DNA of 64,000 nucleotides from Pandoraea anapnoica (GCF_902459765.1 NZ_CABPSP010000021.1:1-64000), one strand, 5' to 3'; positions 31,178-40,039 are shown, counted from the first letter of the stretch. Made by a program: numbers and translations. Notes: generated by a model not told the origin, from the sequence alone.

Positions 31178-31370
31178 CTAATCGTCGGAGTGAGTCGCCG
31201 CAGCCCTAAGCTGCTCCATCGTGTATCCGGCTCTCTCCGCGTCCGTCGGTGCCTTCGCACGGATGTCCGTGACGGTGTTGCCGTCTCCCCAAGTCCCACC
31301 CTCGTGCACGCTCCATCCGTCGCCATCCGCCTCGTTGCGGCACCGGATGCCCTTACGCCGATTTCGTGCG
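31178..31370 (-). pseudogene. Possible small gene or remnant, unknown
   Basis: A minus-strand frame reads RRKGIRCRNEADGDGWSVHE, GGTWGDGNTVTDIRAKA and then PTDAERAGYTMEQLRAAATH before SDD and stop. Composition and codon use look protein-like, especially the last 60 residues. There is no clear start; a TTG near 31385 or longer forms overlapping the next gene are possible. It lies between tRNA-Pro and a membrane-protein gene, as expected for a leftover of an integrated element. I do not recognise it. Confidence 0.3.
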
Positions 31371-31416
31371 GACAACGTAGAATTCCGGACTACGAATTGA
31401 TAACGGGGAATACATC

Positions 31417-31998
31417 TTGGACGACGTGAAAGCTGCGCAGATCGGCGCAGGGCAAGCGTTCTGGGCTCATTTGGAGAATCTGACGCGCGTTCCCGTCGGT
31501 CGGGCATTGGGGTTTTTCGTGCTCTTCTGCGGAGTTGCGCCTCAAGTCGTCATTTTCTGCGTAATCCGTAACACAGCGCCTGAGCGGGCGTTTGCTGCTG
31601 AACTGTCGTTGTGGGCGTATTTGATGCCCGTAATGGCCGCATTCATGGCAGGCCATGGAATCTTTGACAAGACCAACTCATCACGGACGCAAACGGTCGA
31701 GTATTCGACGTCGTGCTACTACGCTGCGGCCTTTATGATGCTGGTGGGATTAATCGCGCAAGTCGGATCGCAGCATGCGACAGAACAACCGTCAGTGCCG
31801 ATCTACTACATGTATGTTTTGATTGGTCTCTTTGTGGCGGCGATCTTAGCGGTAATGATTCGATACGGATTTAGGTGGCGAGACAACAAATGGACACTCA
31901 ACACGGCCGAGGCGCCGTGGCTCGCTATTCTTATGGGGGCGTTTTTGCTGGGGTTGTTCGTCGGTTGGGCGCTGGTGAGATTGATCCGCTGGTTATGA
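31417..31998 (+). CDS. Unknown four-helix membrane protein
   Basis: This 193-residue frame begins with TTG (MDDVKAAQIGAGQAFWAHL), preceded by GGGGA. Four hydrophobic segments are visible: ALGFFVLFCGVAPQVVIFCV, LWAYLMPVMAAFMAGH, AAFMMLVGLIAQV with YMYVLIGLFVAAILAVM, and WLAILMGAFLLGLFVGWALV. I do not recognise a family. The base composition is more AT-rich than the flanking core genes, and it stands alone after tRNA-Pro, which suggests acquired DNA. An unusually long hairpin follows it. Confidence 0.6.
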   Translation: MDDVKAAQIGAGQAFWAHLENLTRVPVGRALGFFVLFCGVAPQVVIFCVIRNTAPERAFAAELSLWAYLMPVMAAFMAGHGIFDKTNSSRTQTVEYSTSCYYAAAFMMLVGLIAQVGSQHATEQPSVPIYYMYVLIGLFVAAILAVMIRYGFRWRDNKWTLNTAEAPWLAILMGAFLLGLFVGWALVRLIRWL

Positions 31999-32057
31999 TT
32001 GCGCAGCGGACACTCGAAAATGTCCCAGGTGGCGCTGTCAGCGAATAAACCTTTCCC

Positions 32058-32118
32058 ACCAGAAGGACAGAAAGAAAAAGAGGTTAGCTTCGACTAACCT
32101 CTCTTTCTTTTGGTGGCT
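32058..32118. terminator. Long bidirectional terminator hairpin
   Basis: A 17-base arm AAAGAAAAAGAGGTTAG ending at 32087 pairs with CTAACCTCTCTTTCTTT starting at 32094, with a single mismatch. Outer CCACC/GGTGG bases can extend it. It separates the convergent membrane-protein and GntR genes. Confidence 0.75.
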
Positions 32119-32187
32119 CATCGCGTCTTCGCGATTCCATCCCTCAGCGTCGTTTCCCGAATCCGGCGCGGCGTATCGGGTGCCGAG

Positions 32188-32934
32188 TCACTCCGCAATA
32201 GGGGGCAACGGGATCGGTTCACTAAACGACGTAGGGGCGACGCGCCGACGACGAAGCGACGCCAGGTGGGCCCCCATCGCGCTGGCGGCCGCCTGAGCGT
32301 CGCCAGCCGCAATCGCATCGAGCACTGCCGAGTGCTCGTCCTGTGTATGCGCGAGATCGCCCGGGGCGAGCAAGCGAAGTTTCCAAAGCCGCGCAGATCG
32401 CTCGTGCAACGAACGCATGATTTCCGTCAACGCGCTGTTCCCGGCCGCCTCAGCAATAATCCCGTGGAAATCGTGATCGATTTGCATGAATCGGTCGCGG
32501 TCGTCCGTACGACTCAATTCGCGCGATGCTTCGATTAGCTCCCGCATCCGGCTCAACTGCGCCTCTGTGCGCCGCTGCGCTGCCAATGCCGCAACATTGG
32601 CCTCCACCGCCCATCTCGCTTCGAGCAAGTCCAGTATCTCGTCCATCGACTCGCGGCGTATCTGAAGCCCCTTGCGCGGAATGATGTCGATCAGTCCTTC
32701 AAGCTTCAATCGCTGGATTGCGTGATGCACGGGGGAGCGGCTGAAGCCGATCAGCTCGCAAATCATCAGTTCGTTAAAAAACTGGCCGGGACCGAACTCC
32801 AGCGAAAGAATGCGCCGCTTGATCTCGACGTACGCCTGCTCTGCGAGTGACGCGCCCTTGGCAATCCGTCGAAGCGGCGACGGGCTGGGGGCTGCGTTGG
32901 GTGTTTCGAGATCGATAAGACTCGGCTTGGGCAT
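32188..32934 (-). CDS. GntR-family (FCD) regulator of cluster A
   Basis: This 248-residue regulator has a winged helix-turn-helix (LAEQAYVEIKRRILSLEFGP, then ELIGFSRSPVHHAIQRLKLEGLIDIIPRKGLQI) and an FCD domain with IDHDFHGIIAEAAGN and a late TQDEHSAVLDAIAAGD. The start at 32934 is preceded by AAGGAG at about twelve bases. It is divergent from the ABC transporter and catabolic genes that begin at 33491, and the inverted repeat at 33362-33387 lies between them. It most likely represses that operon until a pathway intermediate binds. Confidence 0.85.
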   Translation of the reverse strand: MPKPSLIDLETPNAAPSPSPLRRIAKGASLAEQAYVEIKRRILSLEFGPGQFFNELMICELIGFSRSPVHHAIQRLKLEGLIDIIPRKGLQIRRESMDEILDLLEARWAVEANVAALAAQRRTEAQLSRMRELIEASRELSRTDDRDRFMQIDHDFHGIIAEAAGNSALTEIMRSLHERSARLWKLRLLAPGDLAHTQDEHSAVLDAIAAGDAQAAASAMGAHLASLRRRRVAPTSFSEPIPLPPIAE

Positions 32935-33490
32935 TTCTGACGGTATCTCCTTCCGCAACTTCTGCATCTTATGCAACTTCAGCATCCTCACGCGGCTTCA
33001 TGCCACATGGGCGCGCATCGTGTGATTCGGGTGTTGGTGACTCATCGCTGAACATCGCCGTCGGCGCAACGCAAGACAGAAAGTGCGAGCGCTGGATGTC
33101 CATGCCCGCGCGCCGAGCCGGGGCAAGAAGGCGCGCGTAAAGTGTCGCCCCCCGCGTCAACCACCACGAGCCTTGGGGATGGCCGCGATGGGCATCGCAT
33201 TCTACCCGAGCGCTAACGCGCGCCCGACCCGATAACGCCCCGTAGACGGCCGCCGCCATACAGCGACGCATCACCAACTCGGTGAAAAAACGATGCCACT
33301 GCTGCCACTTCAGCGCATCCATCAACAGGCTCCGGTCGGAATATTTTTTCACTTGCGAATCTGTAACATATCACACAGTATGTCACAAACTATATTACGC
33401 CTTATGAACAAATACAACTTCGCGCGATGAGGGCTCGGCGGGAAGTTGGCTTGACCGCGTCATCCATGGATTTCTATTTAGGGGTCGGAA
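32935..33490. other. Divergent control region of cluster A
   Basis: This 556-base region lies between the GntR gene and the ABC operon. An open minus-strand frame at 32969-33352 has no family look and is probably chance. The AT-rich part near 33340-33410 holds the inverted repeat described separately. Confidence 0.5.
33362..33387. promoter_or_regulatory. Candidate operator for cluster A GntR
   Basis: TGTAACATA at 33362-33370 and TATGTCACA at 33379-33387 form an inverted repeat with eight of nine matching positions around an 8-base centre. Its position between a GntR gene and the divergent operon makes it the obvious operator candidate. Confidence 0.5.
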
Positions 33491-34522
33491 ATGGCAACGA
33501 ACAGCAAGCGTCGGCAGGTCGTAAGAAGTCTCGGTGCTGTCGCCGCAGGGTGGGCCACCGGCGGGTGGCAGATGGCCGGAGCGCAAGACCGGGGGCAGGG
33601 CGAGCTGACGTTGTCGCTCGATTTCACTGCGCTGGGACGCCACACGCCGTGGTATGTCGCGTTAGGAAAGGGCTACTTCAAACAGGCCGGATTGAACGTC
33701 AAGATCGTGCCGGGGCAGGGCACTGCGCAAGCCATCCAGGCACTTGAATCCGGCATTGCGCAGTTCGCGTTTTCGGATGTGGTGTCGCTTGCGCTGGCGA
33801 GAGCACGCGGTGCCAGCAGCGCGAAGTTCGTCGCTATGAATTATCAGAGCGCTCCCTACGCGGTCTTCTCGCTCGCACAAGGGGCGAACGTGACAAAGCC
33901 CGAGCAACTCAACGGGCTGGAAATCGCCAGCGGCGCGGGAAGTTTTTCGCCCAAGGTCATTCAGGGCTTTATGAAGCAGCACCGGCTGGATCCGGGCTCC
34001 GTTAAGTTCGTCAATGTCGATGGCGCAGCGCGCGTGGGCATGCTGCTCAGCAAGAAAGTGCCCTCCATCGAGAACTTCATCTTTACGCAAGTCGGGTTGG
34101 AAAAGGTGCTCCCCGGTGGGCAACTGAGCACGTTGCTGCTCGCCGATCACGGGCTCGAACTCTACGCGAACGGATTGCTGGTCAAAGAGGAGATGATCAA
34201 GTCCCGGCCCGACACCGTACGTGCCTTCGTCAAGGCGGCCATGCAAGGCTGGCGTGACACGATTGCGGATCCGCAAGCGGCGAGCGAGATCATGGCGAAC
34301 TACGTGCCAGGCATCAATCGCGAAGTCGTTGTCGGCGAGATCAAGCTTCTGAGCGCGCTCGCACAGAGTGCCGATACCCGCCGATTCGGCATGGGATGGA
34401 TCGATGGGAGCCGAATGCAGCGTAGCGTCGATTTCATCGCGCAGAACATCGGCATCCCCGGCGCGCCGCTTTCTGCCGCCTCGCTGTTCACGACCGACTT
34501 CCTGCCCAAGGGGACCGCATGA
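33491..34522 (+). CDS. ABC transporter substrate-binding protein (NMT1/SsuA-like)
   Basis: This 343-residue protein has an N-terminal twin-arginine-like start (KRRQVVRSLGAVAAGWATGG) and the NMT1/THI5-like fold: HTPWYVALGKGYFKQAGLNVKIVPGQGTAQAIQALESG, then GLEIASGAGSF, and VKEEMIKSRPDTVRAFVKAAMQGW. Relatives bind sulfonates, taurine, nitrate, pyrimidine precursors or aromatic acids. It overlaps the ATPase gene by four bases, so SBP, ATPase and permease are one translational unit. The ligand is unknown; the neighbouring enzymes point to an aromatic or amino-aromatic acid. Confidence 0.85.
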   Translation: MATNSKRRQVVRSLGAVAAGWATGGWQMAGAQDRGQGELTLSLDFTALGRHTPWYVALGKGYFKQAGLNVKIVPGQGTAQAIQALESGIAQFAFSDVVSLALARARGASSAKFVAMNYQSAPYAVFSLAQGANVTKPEQLNGLEIASGAGSFSPKVIQGFMKQHRLDPGSVKFVNVDGAARVGMLLSKKVPSIENFIFTQVGLEKVLPGGQLSTLLLADHGLELYANGLLVKEEMIKSRPDTVRAFVKAAMQGWRDTIADPQAASEIMANYVPGINREVVVGEIKLLSALAQSADTRRFGMGWIDGSRMQRSVDFIAQNIGIPGAPLSAASLFTTDFLPKGTA

Positions 34523-35334
34523 ACGCGCGGCTCGACACGACCGGCATGGGCGGCGTGACGCCAACTGAGGCAGTTTTTGCCTCCATCGAAGGTGTCAGCA
34601 AGATCTATCCGCCGCGTGGCAAGAACGGCCAGACCGTCGCGCTCGAAGCGGTGGACTGCGCGTTCGACGCCGGACAACTGGTGTCATTGCTTGGCCCCAG
34701 CGGCTGCGGAAAAACGACATTGCTGCGGATCGTGGCTGGTTTAACCAAGCCCACGACGGGGGCGGTCAAGATCCGCGGAAAAGCGATCAGCGGCCCACAG
34801 CGAGACTTCGGCTTCGTGTTTCAGAGCGCCAATCTGATGCCCTGGCGCAATGTGCTGGCTAACGTGATGTTCCCGATGGAGATCCTTGGGAAAGCCGACA
34901 AAGCTGCCAAGACCCGAGCGCATGAGTTGCTCACGCTGGTGGGGTTGGACGCCTTCACCAGCGCTCGCCCGCACGAGCTTTCCGGAGGCATGCAGCAACG
35001 AGTGGCGTTGTGTCGCGCGTTGATCCATGCGCCACGGCTGCTATTGATGGATGAGCCGTTCGGTGCGCTGGACGATTTCACGCGTATGGAGATGCACGAC
35101 CTCCTGCTTTCTGTTCGCGAACACACGCGGGCTGCCGTCATGTTCGTCACGCACAGCATTTCCGAAGCGGTCTATCTGTCCGACGAAGTCCTCGTATTCA
35201 GCAAGCGTCCGGCAAAAATCGCAGAACGCATCGCCATCGACTTCCCCTATCCCAGAACGCAGGCACTTCGGTTCACGCCGAAATTTACGGCTTACGAACA
35301 TCAGGCTAGCACTGCACTCGGAGTCGTGAAATGA
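34519..35334 (+). CDS. ABC transporter ATPase (SsuB/TauB-like)
   Basis: This 271-residue ATPase has Walker A GPSGCGKT near residue 60, the Q-loop FVFQSANLMPW, signature LSGGMQQRVALCRALIHAP and Walker B LLLMDEPFGALDDFTR, plus the switch His in FVTHSISEAVYLSDEV. It belongs to the nitrate/sulfonate/taurine subfamily. Its start overlaps the binding-protein gene by four bases (ATGA), and its stop overlaps the permease start. Confidence 0.92.
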   Translation: MNARLDTTGMGGVTPTEAVFASIEGVSKIYPPRGKNGQTVALEAVDCAFDAGQLVSLLGPSGCGKTTLLRIVAGLTKPTTGAVKIRGKAISGPQRDFGFVFQSANLMPWRNVLANVMFPMEILGKADKAAKTRAHELLTLVGLDAFTSARPHELSGGMQQRVALCRALIHAPRLLLMDEPFGALDDFTRMEMHDLLLSVREHTRAAVMFVTHSISEAVYLSDEVLVFSKRPAKIAERIAIDFPYPRTQALRFTPKFTAYEHQASTALGVVK

Positions 35335-36110
35335 AGACACTGAACCTTCGCGTGATCGGATATCCCGCGTTCGGCATCGTGCTGCTGCTGGTCATCTGGC
35401 AGATATATGTGGTGATGTTCCACGTGCCCATCGCAGTGCTTCCGACGCCCGTCCAGATCGCGCAGTCATTCGTCGACGACCGGGCGGCGCTCTTGTCGCA
35501 AGGGTGGGTCACGCTCCTGGAATGCGTTTATGGCTTTGCCCTGGCCTTCATCGTTGGCGTCCCCATCGCCTTTGCTATTGCGAATTCGCCGATATTGAAC
35601 CGGATGTTCTATCCGCTCCTTATCGCAATGCAGTCGGTGCCTAAGGTGGCGCTCGCCCCTATCGTGCTGGTCTGGCTGGGAACGGGCATCGAATCGAAGC
35701 TCGCACTGGTGTGGCTGGTCGCGTTCTTTCCAATTGTCGTGGATACCGCCACAGGGTTGCGAACCACACCGGTCAATCTCATCGAACTGGCCACATCGCT
35801 CAGAGCGACACGCATGCAGATCTTTCTCAAGATTCAGATGCCAGCCGCGCTTCCGCACGTGATCTCCGGAGCAAAAATTGCAGTGACGCTCGCGGTGATC
35901 GGCGCGGTGATCGGCGAGTTCGTGGGCAGTACCGAAGGGCTCGGCAACCTGCTGCTGGTCGCCAATTCGCAACTGAATACACCGCTCGCGTTTGCCGCGC
36001 TGATTTCGTTGGCGTTGCTCGGTCTGCTGCTTTATCTGGCGATTGCCGCCATCGAGTTCGCGCTTCGTCCGTGGTTGCCGCATACGGCAGAGATGGCAGG
36101 CGCGGTCTGA
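35331..36110 (+). CDS. ABC transporter permease (SsuC/TauC-like)
   Basis: This 259-residue permease has about six membrane helices and the coupling segment ELATSLRATRMQIFLKIQMPAALPHVISGAKIA near residue 150, standard for the nitrate/sulfonate/taurine family. It overlaps the ATPase gene by four bases. It completes an importer whose genes lead directly into a set of catabolic enzymes. Confidence 0.9.
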   Translation: MKTLNLRVIGYPAFGIVLLLVIWQIYVVMFHVPIAVLPTPVQIAQSFVDDRAALLSQGWVTLLECVYGFALAFIVGVPIAFAIANSPILNRMFYPLLIAMQSVPKVALAPIVLVWLGTGIESKLALVWLVAFFPIVVDTATGLRTTPVNLIELATSLRATRMQIFLKIQMPAALPHVISGAKIAVTLAVIGAVIGEFVGSTEGLGNLLLVANSQLNTPLAFAALISLALLGLLLYLAIAAIEFALRPWLPHTAEMAGAV

Positions 36111-36156
36111 GTGCATGTGCTTTTGTGAATGTCGACACATAACGGGAGTCAATTTC

Positions 36157-36579
36157 ATGAGCGGTAAAGACACACAGACGAAGACGGCGGGCACGCCGAT
36201 GCCTTCGATGGCCGAGATCCTGCTTCACAGCGAAAAGATGCCCTGGCGAGACAAATCTCTCGCTGGTGTGGCGGAAAAAATGTTCTGGCGCGATGACGAA
36301 ACCGGTGCATCGATTGCACTGATCAAGTTCTCGAAGGGCGCAGGCATTCCTGCCCCGCATTCCCATGCATCCAATCAGTTCATGTACTGCCTGAGCGGCA
36401 AGTACGAATACACGTCCACCGGCGTCACGCTGTTGCCGGGAAGCTTCTATTGCAACCCGAAGGGCAATGTTCACGGCCCGACGATTGCGCATGAGGAGAC
36501 CATCGTCGTCGAGATCTACGACGGTCCGCACTATCCGCAGAAGCCCGATTGGTACACGGATGAACGCGATGCTCACTGA
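36157..36579 (+). CDS. Cupin-domain protein (possible dioxygenase or isomerase)
   Basis: This 140-residue single-domain cupin has motif 1 PHSHASNQFMYCLSGKYEY near residue 68 and motif 2 GSFYCNPKGNVHGP near 100. His residues in PHSH and NVHGP are probable metal ligands. Similar small cupins include metal-dependent dioxygenases and sensor domains. The start at 36157 has GGGAG eight bases upstream. The next gene begins inside its 3' end. Its place in a ring-cleavage cluster suggests an enzymatic role, but the reaction cannot be told. Confidence 0.75.
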   Translation: MSGKDTQTKTAGTPMPSMAEILLHSEKMPWRDKSLAGVAEKMFWRDDETGASIALIKFSKGAGIPAPHSHASNQFMYCLSGKYEYTSTGVTLLPGSFYCNPKGNVHGPTIAHEETIVVEIYDGPHYPQKPDWYTDERDAH

Positions 36580-37642
36580 CAACTCGTCGATCCGTGTATC
36601 GACCGAAGTGCTGCGTGAACTGGTCGTGGGTCTTCTCGTCGCCGAAGGGGTCTCGGTGGATGTGGCGACATCGGTTGCCGTCCCGCTGATTGCCGCGGAT
36701 CTGGGGGGGAAGGCGTCACACGGGGTCATGCTCCTGCCCATGTACATCGAGCGGATTCGCGCCGGTTCCGTCAGTAAAGCGGAATTCGCGCAGGTCGCGC
36801 ATGACGCCAAGGCCGTCGTCGTACTCGATGCCGCAAACGCGCTCGGCCAGGTGAGCGCTAAGCAGGCCGTCACGCTCGCCATCGAAAGAGCACGACGCTA
36901 CGGGCTGGCGATGGTCACCGTACGAAACGCGTTCCATTTCGGAGAAGCCGGATTCTGGGCAAGAAAAATGGCGGATGCGGGGTGCGTCGGCATCGCGATG
37001 GCGAACACCCGCCCGTTGATGCCCGCCCCCGGCGGAGCGCAACGAGTGATAGGCAACAACCCGCTGGCGATCGCGATGCCGCACGCTGATGAGATTCCCG
37101 TAGAACTCGATATGGCCATGAGCGCAAGCGCGATGGGCAAGATCCGCCTCGCGCAGGCGGCGGGGCAGGAGATTCCCGAGGGCTGGGCCGTCGACGCGCA
37201 CGGCATGCCTACTCGGGACGCAGCAAAGGCCATTGCCGGGATGCTACTGCCAGCAGCGGGACCGAAAGGCTTCGGTCTGGCTTTCATGGTCGATCTGCTA
37301 TGTGGCGGCCTGTCGGACGGCGGTGTGGCCGACGAAGTGCAACCGCTCTACGGTGCCAGCACTACGCCGTACAACAGCGCGCAGGCATTTCTGGCAATCG
37401 ATGCCTCGCAATTCGGTTTGCAACGGCCGCTCGAACAGCGCGCATCCGAATTGGCCGTCAAGGTCCGCACGTCGACCCCCGCAGCTGGTACGGAGCGGCT
37501 CTACAGCCCGGGAGAGATCAATTGGCAAGTCGCTCAGGCAAACGGGCAGACATGCCCGGTCGCCGCCGACGTCGCACGACAACTTGCCGGGATGGCGAGC
37601 GTCGCGGGTGTGCAAGCGCCTGCGGCATGGGCAGATCTCTGA
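36569..37642 (+). CDS. Ldh-family (malate/ureidoglycolate-type) dehydrogenase
   Basis: This ~357-residue protein matches the malate/L-lactate/ureidoglycolate dehydrogenase family, which uses NAD(P) with a fold unrelated to Rossmann LDHs. Landmarks are SHGVMLLPMYIERIRAG near residue 50, FGEAGFWARKMADAGCVGIAMANTRP near 125, NNPLAIAMP, DMAMSASAMGKI, and GPKGFGLAFMVDLLCGGLSDGG near 228. It probably reduces or oxidises a 2-keto/2-hydroxy acid in the pathway. ATGs at 36560 and 36569 both overlap the cupin gene; the second has better spacing from GGA. Confidence 0.85.
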   Translation: MLTDNSSIRVSTEVLRELVVGLLVAEGVSVDVATSVAVPLIAADLGGKASHGVMLLPMYIERIRAGSVSKAEFAQVAHDAKAVVVLDAANALGQVSAKQAVTLAIERARRYGLAMVTVRNAFHFGEAGFWARKMADAGCVGIAMANTRPLMPAPGGAQRVIGNNPLAIAMPHADEIPVELDMAMSASAMGKIRLAQAAGQEIPEGWAVDAHGMPTRDAAKAIAGMLLPAAGPKGFGLAFMVDLLCGGLSDGGVADEVQPLYGASTTPYNSAQAFLAIDASQFGLQRPLEQRASELAVKVRTSTPAAGTERLYSPGEINWQVAQANGQTCPVAADVARQLAGMASVAGVQAPAAWADL

Positions 37643-37684
37643 AGCAACTTACCGCCTCATCAGGCTAACGACAGGACTTTCATC

Positions 37685-38086
37685 ATGGCGAAAGAGCAAA
37701 TCAGCACCGACGCACTGCGCACGCCCAACGGACACTTTTCGCAAGCGACCACCATCGAGGCGAAGGGAAAGCTCGTGTTCATTTCCGGGATGACCGCTCG
37801 ACGTCCCGACGGCACGATCGCGGGCGTCGGTGATATCGAAGCACAGACCCGTCAGGTCTGCGAGAACATCAAGAGTGCTGTCACGGCCGCCGGCGGCACG
37901 CTTGCGGATGTTTGTCGCGTCGATGTCTACGTGCGCAACATGGAGCACTTCGAGGCCATTCATAAGGTGCGACGCGAGTATTTCCATCCGCCGCTGCCCG
38001 CTTCCACGATGGTCGAGGTGACGAAGATGGTCTCGCCCGACTATCTCATCGAGATCAATGCCATTGCGGTCTTGCCGCAGGCCTGA
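37685..38086 (+). CDS. RidA/YjgF-family protein lacking the canonical Arg
   Basis: This 133-residue protein has the RidA fold (LVFISGMTARRPDGTIAGVGDIEAQTRQVCENIKSAVTAAGG, DVCRVDVYVRNMEHFEAIHKVRREYF). In enamine/imine deaminases the strand reads PARSxV, with the Arg binding the substrate carboxylate. Here it reads PASTMVEV, so that Arg is missing. The Glu in LIEINAIAV is kept. Family members include RidA and 2-aminomuconate deaminases; without the Arg this protein may do something else. It follows the dehydrogenase by 42 bases. Confidence 0.85.
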   Translation: MAKEQISTDALRTPNGHFSQATTIEAKGKLVFISGMTARRPDGTIAGVGDIEAQTRQVCENIKSAVTAAGGTLADVCRVDVYVRNMEHFEAIHKVRREYFHPPLPASTMVEVTKMVSPDYLIEINAIAVLPQA

Positions 38087-38135
38087 CGTCTGAGACATCG
38101 CATCGATAGATCGTGACTACTCACTGAGGAGCATC

Positions 38136-39044
38136 ATGGCTTTCGCAACACTGCAATACAACGGCGAGAAGCGCATCGCCGTCAGACAAGATGACGATTG
38201 GGTTGTTCTGCCCGCATCGATGGGCGATATGGTGGCGTTGATCGGCGGCGGAAAGGACGCCCTGGCGCGGGCTCGACACTACGCGACGTCACCCGATGCC
38301 CCTCGGGTGGCGGTTGGCGAAGCGCGTCTGCTCGCGCCGATTCAGCGCTTTTATCGCGACGTGCTTTGCACCGGTTGGAACTACTGGGACCACTTCGAGG
38401 AGGGTAAGGGAAAGCGGGAAGGGCAAGATGTTCCCCCGCCCACCGCCCCCACGTTTTTCACCAAGGGGCCGGATACGGTAATCGGCCCGGTCGACGACAT
38501 TGCGTACGACGCGTCGCTGTCCGCCAAATGGGACTATGAAGCCGAAATGGTAGTCATCATCGGCAAGACCGGACGGAGCATTCCGGTGGAGGACGCGATG
38601 GAGCACGTGTGGGGCTATTGCCTGGCCAACGACATCTCCCAGCGCGATCTCCAGCGGCGTCACGGCGGGCAATGGCTGAAGGGAAAGAGTATCGACGGAA
38701 CCATGCCGTTGGGGCCGTGGCTCACGCCAGCAGACGAAATCGATCCCGCGAACGTCCAGCTTGAGTGCGTCGTCAATGGCACGGTGCTTCAATCGGCCAG
38801 CACGCGACTCATGGCGTTCTCGATTCCCGAACTGATTGCGGAGTTGTCGTTTGGCATGACGCTTCGTGCCGGTGACGTGTTGCTCACGGGAACGCCCAGT
38901 GGCGTAGGCAACGCGCGCGAGCCGCAAGTATTTCTCCACGAGGGCGATGAGGTGATCGTGCGTGGGAGCGGCCTCGGAGAACTCAGAAATCGGATGACGT
39001 CCGTTGATCTGCACGGCAAATCCGGCATCCGGATCGGTGCCTGA
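38136..39044 (+). CDS. Fumarylacetoacetate hydrolase (FAH)-family enzyme
   Basis: This 302-residue FAH-family protein has the metal ligands in WDYEAEMVVIIG near residue 132 and YCLANDISQRDLQ near 165, the Lys in GKSIDGTMPLGPW near 190, and the closing LLTGTPSGVG near 250. Family members cleave C-C bonds of beta-diketones, isomerise or decarboxylate 2-hydroxymuconates. GAGGAGC precedes the ATG. Next to an extradiol dioxygenase, an isomerase/decarboxylase or hydrolase role on the ring-fission product is the likely one. Confidence 0.88.
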   Translation: MAFATLQYNGEKRIAVRQDDDWVVLPASMGDMVALIGGGKDALARARHYATSPDAPRVAVGEARLLAPIQRFYRDVLCTGWNYWDHFEEGKGKREGQDVPPPTAPTFFTKGPDTVIGPVDDIAYDASLSAKWDYEAEMVVIIGKTGRSIPVEDAMEHVWGYCLANDISQRDLQRRHGGQWLKGKSIDGTMPLGPWLTPADEIDPANVQLECVVNGTVLQSASTRLMAFSIPELIAELSFGMTLRAGDVLLTGTPSGVGNAREPQVFLHEGDEVIVRGSGLGELRNRMTSVDLHGKSGIRIGA

Positions 39045-39071
39045 TACCGCCATCCCTTAGCGAGGTTCTTT

Positions 39072-40010
39072 ATGACAACGTCTGCTGTAGAGGGTCTGAA
39101 CGGCTTCGGCATGACCGTGCCCGATCTGGACGTCGCCCAACGCTTTTACACAACGTTCGGATTGGATGTGCGCCGCTCAGACGATGGCCGGGCGCTTCTG
39201 TGTAACTCACCGGGGCGATCCAGCAACGAAATCGTGTTGATGCAAGGCGAGAAGAAGCGACTGCATCACCTCTCCTTTCGCATTGCGCCGACATCGGTCG
39301 CGGGCATGACTCAGCGCATCGAGGTCGCAGGGATCAAGGTCTATCCCTGCGCCCCGGACGGATGGCAGCGAGAGGGGCTTTGGTTCGAGGATCCGTGGGG
39401 CACATGGATTCATCTGAATCCAGAAGATGCCGATGCTTTGCCGTGCGTGGAGGTCCCAGCCTTCAATTTCGGCGGTGCTGCCAATCGCGTCGACATCAAT
39501 CTGTGGCAAACCCTTGAGAAGGACAGGCCGCCTTTGCGGATCGGGCATCTGCTCATCTTTACGCCCGAATGGGCGCGTGCCGAGCGGTTCTACTCGGACG
39601 TACTGGGCTTGCGAACGACAGACCGCGCCGCTGGCAAGGTCGCGTTCATGGCGGCGGGGCAGGGCGTCATCGATCATCATTGTTTCGGGCTGATCAATAG
39701 CTCCCACCGGGGCTTCCAACATGCGAGCTTTCAGGTCCCAAGCTTTGACGACATCGGCTACGGGGCGTGGCGAATGCGCGAAGCGGGCTACGGTGATGGC
39801 TTTGGTCCCGGGCGGCACGCGATCGCTTCCAATCTCTTTCACTATGTGCGCGATCCGTGGGGGAGCTGGGTGGAGTTCTACGCGGACATGGACAAGATCA
39901 CCGACCGGTGGCTTTGCCGCGACTGGAACGATTTGCCCTACACATGGGGGCCGCGTTGGTCACCGGAGTTTTGGGGCAAGGAAATGAATGCCAATCTCGA
40001 ACCCAGTTGA
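39072..40010 (+). CDS. VOC-superfamily extradiol ring-cleavage dioxygenase
   Basis: This 312-residue protein has two VOC modules, as in type I extradiol dioxygenases. The C-terminal module keeps the full 2-His-1-carboxylate iron site: His159 in RIGHLLIF, His217 in GFQHASFQV and Glu268 in WVEFYAD. Second-shell residues DHHCF and GPGRHAIASNLFHYVRDPWG also match active enzymes. It should therefore cleave a catechol-like or hydroxylated aromatic ring next to the hydroxyl group. The substrate is unknown. Its stop codon is 30 bases before the amidohydrolase start. Confidence 0.88.
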   Translation: MTTSAVEGLNGFGMTVPDLDVAQRFYTTFGLDVRRSDDGRALLCNSPGRSSNEIVLMQGEKKRLHHLSFRIAPTSVAGMTQRIEVAGIKVYPCAPDGWQREGLWFEDPWGTWIHLNPEDADALPCVEVPAFNFGGAANRVDINLWQTLEKDRPPLRIGHLLIFTPEWARAERFYSDVLGLRTTDRAAGKVAFMAAGQGVIDHHCFGLINSSHRGFQHASFQVPSFDDIGYGAWRMREAGYGDGFGPGRHAIASNLFHYVRDPWGSWVEFYADMDKITDRWLCRDWNDLPYTWGPRWSPEFWGKEMNANLEPS

Positions 40011-40039
40011 TGGGTAGGCGCAGTGAGTTCGGAGTCGAC

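Noticed and set aside
32969-33352. Minus-strand frame upstream of the cluster A GntR gene
   Set aside because: Its translation lacks any domain pattern and covers the likely promoter region.
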